In this document: in pieces, positions 57,755-64,000 of the stretch
Position numbering within the stretch: position 1 is the stretch's first letter
Layout of the letters: every line of letters starts with the position of its first letter
From: Burkholderiales bacterium
Lineage (GTDB): Bacteria; Pseudomonadota; Gammaproteobacteria; Burkholderiales; Burkholderiaceae_C
Reading direction: 5' to 3'
DNA: 64,000 nucleotides
Assembly: GCA_947446855.1 (NCBI GenBank)
Contig: CANFIH010000003.1
Span: forward strand, 1 to 64,000
The notes under the pieces: generated by a model
What the model was told of the DNA's origin: nothing
What the model saw: only the letters and a program-made list of their open reading frames with translations
The model's database searches: none
Translations under genes and position numbers: made by a program

Positions 57755-59125
57755 ATGTTCTGGCGCCTTGTTTCCTTTTTGCTGTGTCAGGCGTTTGCCG
57801 TGGTGGTGGTCTGGCTGCTCGACACCGGGTCGCAGCGTCTGACGCTAATGGCTTTTGCCGCCCTGGCGGGTGGCTACGTCTGGCTGCTGCTGGACAGTCT
57901 GCGCGCCTGGCGTTTGCTGCAATGGCTGCGCTCGGGTGACACCGCGCACATTCCCCTGGGCAGCGGCTTCTGGGGTGAACTGCTGGACCGGGTGCGCAAG
58001 CTGGTGCGCCACCGCGACCGTGCCCTGTCCGACAGCGAATTGCGCTTGCAGGAATTTCTGGCGGCTTTGCAGGCCTCGCCCAACGGCGTGCTGCTGCTGG
58101 ACGCCGAAGGCCGCATTGAGTGGTTCAACCAGACCGCGGGCCGGCATTTCGGGCTGGATGCCAGCCGGGACATGCTGCAGCACCTGGGCAACCTGGTGCG
58201 CGACCCTGCGTTTGCGGCCTACTATGCCGTGCGCGACTACAGCGAAGACGTGGTGATGCAGGGGCGTAGCAGTAGCAACAGCGTGCCGGTCAAGCTCAGC
58301 GTGCATATGCACCCTTACGGCGACGGGCGCAGCCTGCTGCTGTCGCGCGACATCACGGCGCTGGAGCAGGCCGAGGCCATGCGGCGCGACTTCGTGGCCA
58401 ATGTGTCGCACGAGATCCGCACGCCGCTGACCGTGCTGGCGGGCTTTGTGGAAACTTTGCAATCTCTGCCGCTGAACGAAGACGAGCGCCACCGCTACCT
58501 GGAGCTGATGTCCCAGCAGGCCCAGCGCATGCAGACCCTGGTGAGCGACTTGCTGACCTTGTCGCGCCTGGAGGGCAGCCCGCCGCCACCGTCGCAGGAT
58601 TGGGTTCCGGTGCAGTCCCTGATGGCGCAATGCAAGCGGGACGCGCATGACTTGTCCAGCGTGCTGTGGGGCGTCGAGCGTGAGCTGATTTTTGAGATGG
58701 ATGCCGGCCTGGAAATCGCCGGTGCCGTAACCGAGTTGCACAGCGCCATGTTCAACCTGATTGGAAACGCGATCCGTTATTCGCCGGCAGACAAGCCCAT
58801 TGAGGTACGCTGCAGCGCTTTGCCCCAGGGCGGCGCAGTGTTCAGCGTGAAAGACCAGGGCGCAGGCATAGCCCCGGAACATATCCCGCGCCTGACCGAG
58901 CGCTTTTACCGGGTGGACCGCAGCCGCTCGCGCGAGACCGGTGGCACCGGCTTGGGCCTGGCCATTGTCAAGCATGTGGCTCAGCGCCACGGCGCGGAGC
59001 TCAGCATCGAAAGTGCGCCGGGCAAGGGCTCCTGCTTTGCCATCCGTTTTGCACCCCAGCGCGTGCAGCGCCCCCACGCTGGCAGCGGGTCGCCACTGCA
59101 AATTCGGGGTGGCGTACGAGCCTAG
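57755..59125 (+). CDS. phoR: Phosphate regulon sensor histidine kinase PhoR
   Basis: Membrane histidine kinase of 456 residues. Two N-terminal helices (LVSFLLCQAFAVVVVWLLD, LMAFAALAGGYVWLLLDSL) form the small PhoR-type membrane domain without a large periplasmic loop. A PAS domain (ALQASPNGVLLLDAEGRIEW) precedes the H box FVANVSHEIRTPLTVLAGFV. The ATPase has N-box FNLIGNAIRYSP, G1 VKDQGAGIAPEHI and G2 ETGGTGLGLAIVKHV. 37 nt after phoB. Confidence 0.96.
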   Translation: MFWRLVSFLLCQAFAVVVVWLLDTGSQRLTLMAFAALAGGYVWLLLDSLRAWRLLQWLRSGDTAHIPLGSGFWGELLDRVRKLVRHRDRALSDSELRLQEFLAALQASPNGVLLLDAEGRIEWFNQTAGRHFGLDASRDMLQHLGNLVRDPAFAAYYAVRDYSEDVVMQGRSSSNSVPVKLSVHMHPYGDGRSLLLSRDITALEQAEAMRRDFVANVSHEIRTPLTVLAGFVETLQSLPLNEDERHRYLELMSQQAQRMQTLVSDLLTLSRLEGSPPPPSQDWVPVQSLMAQCKRDAHDLSSVLWGVERELIFEMDAGLEIAGAVTELHSAMFNLIGNAIRYSPADKPIEVRCSALPQGGAVFSVKDQGAGIAPEHIPRLTERFYRVDRSRSRETGGTGLGLAIVKHVAQRHGAELSIESAPGKGSCFAIRFAPQRVQRPHAGSGSPLQIRGGVRA

Positions 59126-59278
59126 TCTGCAGGCCCTGGAGTGGTCCCCGGATCCGCACGCAGCGGCTGTGGATGGGTCTGACACAATACGGTGGTACGG
59201 GTAAACGGATCGCGGGGTATTGAGATGCAGCGATCCCGACCCATGTTCCAATCCACAAAAAACATTCTCTCCAGGGCG

Positions 59279-59479
59279 ATGACGAAAATCAACAAATGCC
59301 ACCGATGTGGCGCAACGAGTTACAAACCGGTGATCAAGCGCGATGAGAACGGCACCATGATGCCCTCCGGCGAACATCAGTGCGTGGGCTGCAAGTTGAT
59401 CTTCACGGACATCGATGCCTGGCGGATCGGGCCTGTGGAGTTGGAGCTAACCCAAACCCAAGAGCAAGACGGGCGATAG
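59279..59479 (+). CDS. Small zinc-ribbon protein, 66 aa
   Basis: Short protein with CHRCGATSYKPVIKRDENGT and QCVGCKLIFTDIDAWR, a four-Cys zinc ribbon. The tail VELELTQTQEQDGR is polar. The start is uncertain: 59279 begins directly before the ribbon (MTKINKCHRCG), whereas ATG 59225 and 59243 are in frame upstream. It follows phoR by about 150 bp and is followed by a terminator. I do not know its function. Confidence 0.65.
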   Translation: MTKINKCHRCGATSYKPVIKRDENGTMMPSGEHQCVGCKLIFTDIDAWRIGPVELELTQTQEQDGR

Positions 59480-59572
59480 GGTGCTGCGGGCTTTGCCCGT
59501 GCCGCCTGGTTTGTGAGGGGGGTGCAAGGCGCGGCAACGTACAATTGCACGCAAGTGGGGGTAAAAAGCAGC

Positions 59573-59606
59573 AAAAGGGCACACGCGGTTGAGCCCTTTT
59601 TGTTTT
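59573..59606 (+). terminator. Intrinsic terminator after the zinc-ribbon gene
   Basis: AAAAGGGC and GCCCTTTT pair around a 12-nt loop, followed by TGTTTTTTC. It lies about 95 nt after the zinc-ribbon stop and closes the pst-pho region. The rest of the 59480-59720 gap shows no gene. Confidence 0.75.
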
Positions 59607-59720
59607 TTCTCCCGTAGCCTATTCACAGCCCTGCGATTTTTTTGACGCTTCCAAGATGCCCTTGGTTCACTGCCGCGCATGCGGTCGCCGAACCAAGCCT
59701 GCGGATGAACATTCCTCGAT

Positions 59721-60485
59721 ATGACGCGAGCTCCGACGCGTACCCACTTCCATAGTTCCAGACTTGCTCGCGTACTCACCGATCTGGCTGTCGTCGACGC
59801 GGCTGAGGCGGCGACTGCGTTTGCCGAAAGGCTGGGCCTGTGGGTGAATTACACGGATGCCATCGCCCTGTATGCGGTGCACAACACCAGCGCGCCGGAC
59901 ACCCGCTCCGGGGCACAAGCGGCGGCGTCCCGCTCCATGGAGGATGCGTTTGCGCGTACACGGACCAGCCTGGAGCGCGCCATCCTGCGCAGCGGCACGC
60001 CCTTGCGGGGGCAAATCGGCATTGAGCTACCGATGCCGCAGGCAGACATGCCAAGCGAACTCAACAGCCTGTATGAACCCTACCGCCGCTACTACCTGGC
60101 ACACCAGCGCGAGATGGAATTGCAGCTAGGCTCCTTGCGCGCCAGCGTGCGTGGCGAGTTGGTAGATGCCTCCCCGGCGCTGCAGCAATTGGGCGCGCTG
60201 GACGAAGTACTTGAAGGTATCCTCAGTGAACGCGAAGCCAAACTGTTGGCGACCCTGCCCCTGTTGCTGAAAAAGCGTTTTGCCCATTGGTACCAGTGGC
60301 ATCAACACGCCCTGGCCGAGACGCAGCAAACCGACAACCCCCTGCAGTGGATGCAGCCGCAGGCCTGGCTGGCACGCTTTTGCCAGGAAGTGCAAACCGT
60401 GCTGCTGGCCGAACTGGACCTGCGCCTGCAGCCTGCGCTCGGGCTGCTTGAAGCCCTGCACAAAGAGAAAGAAAAACAACGATGA
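59721..60485 (+). CDS. DUF3348 family protein
   Basis: Cytoplasmic protein of 254 residues, family DUF3348, function unknown. Predicted mostly helical: FHSSRLARVLTDLAVVDAAE, SMEDAFARTRTSLERAILRS, YRRYYLAHQREMELQLGSLR, RGELVDASPALQQLGALDEV, RFAHWYQWHQHALAETQQTD. There is no membrane helix or signal. It is the first of four genes with overlapping ends; its TGA overlaps the ATG of the DUF802 gene. Constant company with a stator-like membrane pair suggests a cytoplasmic effector or regulator of that complex. Confidence 0.85.
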   Translation: MTRAPTRTHFHSSRLARVLTDLAVVDAAEAATAFAERLGLWVNYTDAIALYAVHNTSAPDTRSGAQAAASRSMEDAFARTRTSLERAILRSGTPLRGQIGIELPMPQADMPSELNSLYEPYRRYYLAHQREMELQLGSLRASVRGELVDASPALQQLGALDEVLEGILSEREAKLLATLPLLLKKRFAHWYQWHQHALAETQQTDNPLQWMQPQAWLARFCQEVQTVLLAELDLRLQPALGLLEALHKEKEKQR

Positions 60486-62650
60486 ACCGACATTTTTTTA
60501 CCGCAAGTTTTGCCCTGGGCGCCCTGGCGCTGGCCTGGGTGGCCGCCGGTTTTTTCGGCACCAATGCCCTGGCTTTGGTGATGACGCTGCTGATTGCGGC
60601 AGTTTATGGTTTTGGCACGGTTGAACTGCGTGCCTTTCGCCAGGCCAGCGCCGCATTGGCCGCCGCGCTGGAGGCGATTCCCGATGGCCTGAGCGATCTG
60701 GGCGCTTGGCTCAATGGCGTGCCCGCATCGCTGCGCAACCCGGTGCGCATGCGTATCGAAGGCGAGCGCGTCGGCCTGCCAGGCCCGTCCCTCACACCGT
60801 ACCTGGTGGGCCTGCTCGTGATGCTGGGCATGCTGGGCACCTTTCTGGGCATGGTGGTCACGCTCAAGGGCGCCGTTTTCGCCCTGGAAGGCACCTCCGA
60901 TCTCGCCGCCATCCGGACTGCATTTGCCACGCCCATCAAGGGCTTGGGCCTGGCCTTCGGCACCTCGGTCGCCGGCGTGGCTTCCTCCGCCATGCTGGGC
61001 CTGATGTCGGCCCTGAGCCGGCGCGAAAGAATGCAGGCGGCCCAGCTGTTGGACAGCCAGATCGCCGGCCCCTTGCGCGGTTTTTCGCTCACCCACCAGC
61101 GCCAGGAAACCTTCAAAGCCCTGCAGCAGCAGTCCCAGGCCCTGCCGCTGGTGGCCGAAAAGCTGCAGGCCATGATGCTGCAAATGGAACGCATGAACCT
61201 GCAGATGCAAGAACGCCAGCTCAGCAACCAGGAGAGCTTTCACAGCCATACCCAAAGCGTGTACACCGACCTGGCGCGCGCGGTGGACCAGTCGCTGCGC
61301 GATAGCCTGTCGCAAAGTGCACATATCGCCGGCGAAAGCATCAAGCCGCTGGTGCAAGCCGCCATGACCGGCATCGCTGCAGACGCGCGGCAGATGCATG
61401 AACGCATGGTCGCGGCCACGCAGGCACAGCTCGAAGGCCTGTCCACGCGTCTGGATGCCAGTGCCTCGGCGGTGGCAGAGCAATGGAGGGCCGCACTCAG
61501 CAGCCACGCACTGGCCGGCGCCACAATGGTCACCGGCATGGGCCAATCGCTGGAGTCCTTCAACGCCAGTTTCGAACAACGCGCCCACGCGCTGCTGCTG
61601 GCGGTGAAGGACAGCTACGCCACCCTGCAGGCCAATCAGGCGAGTGGTGACAACCAGCGCCTGCAGGCCTGGCGCAGCACACTGGAACACATGGCCGCAG
61701 GCCTGCAGAGCGAATGGCAGCACAGCAGCGCACAGACTCTGGCGCAGCAGCAGCACATCTGCAGCACCCTGACCCTGACCGCACAGCAGGTTTCCGACAG
61801 TGCACAGACCAGCGCCAACAGCACCTTGGGCGAGATCACCAGGCTCATGGCCAGCGCCGAAGAACTGGTGCGCGCCCGCATCGCCACCGAAGCCGAGTGG
61901 ACCGCACAGCATGGCGAGCGCATGGCGCAACTCAGTGCCATGCTGCGCACCGAACTCGGTGCCCTGCGCGCAGATGAGGCCCTGCGCGGCCAAGCGGCCG
62001 TGGACCGACTGGGTGAACTGCAAACCGCGCTCACCAGCCATTTGACAACGCTGGGCACCGCGCTCGAAGACCCGATCAGCCGCCTGATACAAACCGCCTC
62101 CGAAGCCCCGCGTGCTGCCGCCGAAGTGATCGGCCAATTGCGCCATCAGGTCTCCAACAGTGTGGCGCGCGACAACGAGTTGCTGGAAGAACGCAGCCGC
62201 ATCCTGGAAACACTCAACTCGCTGCTGGCCGGCATCAACCATGCGTCCGAAGAACAGCGCGCGGTGATCGATGCGCTGGTGTCGTCCTCCGCCTTGGCGC
62301 TGCAACAGGCCGGTGGTCAGTTTGCCGACAAGGTGGACGCCGAGGCCACCAAGCTCGCCGATATTGCAGCCCATGTCACCAGCAGCTCCGTGGAAGTGGC
62401 GGCCCTGGGCGATACCTTCGGCTTTGCCGTGCGCTCCTTCAATGAAGCCAACGAAAAGCTGATTGCCAACCTGCAGCGCATCGAAGGCGCGATGGACAAG
62501 TCCATGGCCCGCAGTGACGACCAACTGGCCTACTACGTGGCCCAGGCGCGCGAGGTGATTGACCTCAGCATCATGTCGCAAAAGGAAATCGTGGAAGAGC
62601 TGCGCCAGCTTTCCAGCAAACAGGCCGTGCCGGCCGAACAGGCTGCGTGA
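60482..62650 (+). CDS. DUF802 protein with ExbB/MotA-like membrane core and long coiled coil
   Basis: 722 residues. Helices 1-2 lie near residues 5-50 (FALGALALAWVAAGFFG, LVMTLLIAAVYGFGTVELRA). Helices 3-4 near 105-175 resemble ExbB/TolQ/MotA: YLVGLLVMLGMLGTFLGMVV and PIKGLGLAFGTSVAGVASSA. About 500 residues of Gln/Ala-rich heptads follow (e.g. ERMNLQMQERQLSNQESFHS), a long cytoplasmic coiled coil like the ZorA tail. The stop overlaps the ATG of the OmpA gene (TGATG). An ion-driven motor unit is inferred from fold and partner. Confidence 0.85.
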   Translation: MNRHFFTASFALGALALAWVAAGFFGTNALALVMTLLIAAVYGFGTVELRAFRQASAALAAALEAIPDGLSDLGAWLNGVPASLRNPVRMRIEGERVGLPGPSLTPYLVGLLVMLGMLGTFLGMVVTLKGAVFALEGTSDLAAIRTAFATPIKGLGLAFGTSVAGVASSAMLGLMSALSRRERMQAAQLLDSQIAGPLRGFSLTHQRQETFKALQQQSQALPLVAEKLQAMMLQMERMNLQMQERQLSNQESFHSHTQSVYTDLARAVDQSLRDSLSQSAHIAGESIKPLVQAAMTGIAADARQMHERMVAATQAQLEGLSTRLDASASAVAEQWRAALSSHALAGATMVTGMGQSLESFNASFEQRAHALLLAVKDSYATLQANQASGDNQRLQAWRSTLEHMAAGLQSEWQHSSAQTLAQQQHICSTLTLTAQQVSDSAQTSANSTLGEITRLMASAEELVRARIATEAEWTAQHGERMAQLSAMLRTELGALRADEALRGQAAVDRLGELQTALTSHLTTLGTALEDPISRLIQTASEAPRAAAEVIGQLRHQVSNSVARDNELLEERSRILETLNSLLAGINHASEEQRAVIDALVSSSALALQQAGGQFADKVDAEATKLADIAAHVTSSSVEVAALGDTFGFAVRSFNEANEKLIANLQRIEGAMDKSMARSDDQLAYYVAQAREVIDLSIMSQKEIVEELRQLSSKQAVPAEQAA

Positions 62651-63291
62651 TGGAAGACGCAGACTCCGGCCTGGAGCAGACCGCGCCGGTCTGGGCCGTG
62701 TTTGGCGATTTGATGTCGGGCCTGTTGGGCGCCTTTGTGCTGCTGCTGGTGGGTGTGCTGGTGGTGCAGTTGCAGCTGACCACCAACCTGGAAGACGAGG
62801 TGAAAAAGCGCCAGGTCGAAGAGCAGCGCCGCATCAGCCTGGAAAAGGCCTTGGCGATTCCCTTGGCCAGCGGGCGCATCACCCTGAACAACGGGCGCAT
62901 CGGCATCAGCGGGCGCTTGCTGTTCTCGCTCAATTCCGACCAGTTGCAGCCCGAAGGCCGCAAGCTGCTCACCAGCCTGGTCACGCCACTGCGCGCCTAC
63001 CTGGGTGCGCGGGACGAGTTGCTGATGATCAGCGGCTTTACCGATGACCACTCCATCCGCGCCAGCAACAGCCAGTTTGCTGACAACTGGGAGCTGTCGG
63101 CCCAACGTGCCCTGACGGTCACGCGCGCCCTGATTGAGGAGGGCATGCCCTCCAGCCTGGTGTTTGCTGCAGCCTTTGGTTCCGAGCAGCCCATCACGCC
63201 CAATGTGGATGAACAGGCGCGTGCGCAAAACCGGCGCGTGGAAATGGCCCCCGTGCCCAAGGCCAGCAATGCCAAGCCCGCCCCGCCATGA
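62650..63291 (+). CDS. MotB/ZorB-like OmpA-domain protein
   Basis: 213 residues with one N-terminal helix (FGDLMSGLLGAFVLLLVGVL) and a C-terminal OmpA/MotB peptidoglycan-binding domain (LLFSLNSDQLQPEGRKLLTS, ISGFTDDHSIRASNSQFADN, NWELSAQRALTVTRALIEEG, NVDEQARAQNRRVEM). An Asp sits just at the start of the helix (GDLMSG), where MotB and ZorB have their ion-carrying Asp. It starts at ATG 62650 overlapping the DUF802 stop and overlaps the next gene by 4 nt. With the DUF802 protein it forms a probable stator pair. Confidence 0.88.
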   Translation: MEDADSGLEQTAPVWAVFGDLMSGLLGAFVLLLVGVLVVQLQLTTNLEDEVKKRQVEEQRRISLEKALAIPLASGRITLNNGRIGISGRLLFSLNSDQLQPEGRKLLTSLVTPLRAYLGARDELLMISGFTDDHSIRASNSQFADNWELSAQRALTVTRALIEEGMPSSLVFAAAFGSEQPITPNVDEQARAQNRRVEMAPVPKASNAKPAPP

Positions 63292-63962
63292 GCCCGTTGC
63301 AGTGCCCTGCGCCTGAGGCTGCGTTGCGGGCTGAGCCGCTGGATTGCGCTGCAGCGCTGGCCTGGTTGCGCCAGTCCGGCGCAGAGCGGTTCGATCCGGT
63401 GCAACTCCATTACCTCGAAGCGCTGAGCCTGCGTGCCCGGGCACAGCCGGGCAGTGTCCAGCGCATTTTGGATGGCAAGTTGGCGCAGGCGCTGGCCGAC
63501 TTTGCAGCGCGCATGGCGCAGACGCACAGCGGCGCCAGCGCCCAGACCGTGCCACAAGCGGCGCCGCGTGAAACCCTGGGCGAGTTGGTGCGCTCGCTCG
63601 CGCAGCACGCAGCGCAAGAAGGCGATGCCAGCCCGGCGGATGCCGTAGGCGCGCGCACCGAACTCAAGTCGGTGCGCCACTTCAGAAACACGTGGTCCAA
63701 ACTCAGCGCCCACAAACAACTCAGCAAGGCGCTGGACCTGGCCCCCAAAAATGCCGGACCCATCAATTCGCACATGCTGGTGCTGCGCTCGCTGGCCCTG
63801 ATGCGCGACATCGCGCCCGACTACCTCAATCGCTTCATCTCCTATGCAGACACTTTGCTCTGCCTGGAGCACAGCGACAAGGCAAAAACTGCCCCTGCCA
63901 AGCCTGGCGCAGAGGGCGATGCCGGCAAGCCAGCCAAGCCGCGACGACCCCGCGCACGCTGA
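63288..63962 (+). CDS. DUF2894 family protein
   Basis: 224 residues of unknown function, family DUF2894, regularly found last in this four-gene cluster. The N-terminal part is AALAWLRQSGAERFDPVQLH, a middle region LGELVRSLAQHAAQEGDASP, then the conserved ELKSVRHFRNTWSKLSAHKQ and LNRFISYADTLLCLE. The basic Lys/Pro-rich tail ends PAKPRRPRAR. No membrane helix; probably cytoplasmic. The ATGA overlap with the OmpA gene supports joint expression. The final 38 bases of the window show nothing. Confidence 0.85.
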   Translation: MSPLQCPAPEAALRAEPLDCAAALAWLRQSGAERFDPVQLHYLEALSLRARAQPGSVQRILDGKLAQALADFAARMAQTHSGASAQTVPQAAPRETLGELVRSLAQHAAQEGDASPADAVGARTELKSVRHFRNTWSKLSAHKQLSKALDLAPKNAGPINSHMLVLRSLALMRDIAPDYLNRFISYADTLLCLEHSDKAKTAPAKPGAEGDAGKPAKPRRPRAR

Positions 63963-64000
63963 GGTCCTGTGCTGCCCGGGCCCAGGGCCTGTACGGGTAT

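Noticed and set aside
60302-62581. 759-aa minus-strand ORF opposite the DUF802 gene
   Set aside because: Antisense shadow of a gene in an overlapping operon; composition rich in His, Gln and Gly with no family signature.
59721-63962. Calling the stator-like cluster a Zorya defence system outright
   Set aside because: ZorC and the helicase-nuclease ZorD are absent, and no other defence genes are nearby; only the ZorAB-like architecture is supported.
1-64000. CRISPR arrays, tRNA, rRNA, prophage or transposase genes
   Set aside because: No regularly spaced repeats, cloverleaf or rRNA sequence, and no integrase or transposase motif was seen on either strand.

Overview
The window reads as a chromosomal segment of a high-GC betaproteobacterium, most likely a Comamonadaceae member of the Rhodoferax/Polaromonas type. 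This is inferred from gene families and gene style (a DUF3348-DUF802-OmpA-DUF2894 cluster, MutL carrying an endonuclease motif, GTG/TTG starts, ATGA stop-start overlaps), not from any marker RNA. No rRNA, tRNA or CRISPR array was seen.

The dominant theme is phosphorus. Reading both strands for the 7-4-7 direct-repeat Pho box (CTGTCAT-like heptamers 11 bp apart), followed 10 bp later by a -10-like hexamer, gives twelve candidate PhoB promoters. They precede a class A acid phosphatase, a GT4 glycosyltransferase, a PhnZ-like HD oxygenase, phnCDE-(Fe-ADH)-(FAD oxidase)-phnX, phnA and phnW (one shared palindromic box), phoD, a TRAP transporter, an OlsB-PlcP pair, a 40-residue ORF, a fasciclin-PlsC-(exported protein)-alkaline phosphatase operon, and pstS. 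The regulators themselves (pstSCAB-phoU-phoB-phoR) lie at 52.5-59.1 kb. Polyphosphate genes (ppk2, ppx) are also present. Together the genes cover Pi sensing and uptake, phosphoester and phosphonate scavenging, polyphosphate turnover and, by inference, replacement of phospholipid by ornithine lipid or glycolipid.

Layout: 0-2.2 kb TonB/ExbB/ExbD energiser; 2.1-8.1 kb phosphatases, glycosyltransferase, phosphatidylserine decarboxylase and a class III aminotransferase; 8.4-12.5 kb membrane protein, UDP-glucose dehydrogenase, PPK2, cytochrome b561 and a small ORF; 12.6-23.7 kb phosphonate catabolism interrupted by a Nudix hydrolase and a CorA-type transporter; 23.9-28.5 kb arsenate-reductase-like phosphatase, PhoD and small proteins; 28.5-32.4 kb TRAP transporter; 33-37 kb photolyase/singlet-oxygen block; 37-41 kb mutL, dedA, MFS; 41.2-41.9 kb toxin-antitoxin; 42-44 kb OlsB-PlcP; 43.9-47.5 kb arsenic genes, ppx and an internally deleted arsC copy; 47.7-52.3 kb H1-like protein and phosphatase operon; 52.4-59.1 kb pst-pho; 59.7-64 kb a four-gene cluster that resembles an ExbB/MotA-OmpA stator with two uncharacterised partners.

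Other structure: two copies of a nested palindromic element with a conserved core but different self-complementary arms (one intergenic, one inserted in frame in mutL), two further unrelated nested palindromes (one between pstS and pstC), and several short genes missing from the ORF track (54-aa membrane protein, DUF2256 protein, 40-aa Pho-box ORF).
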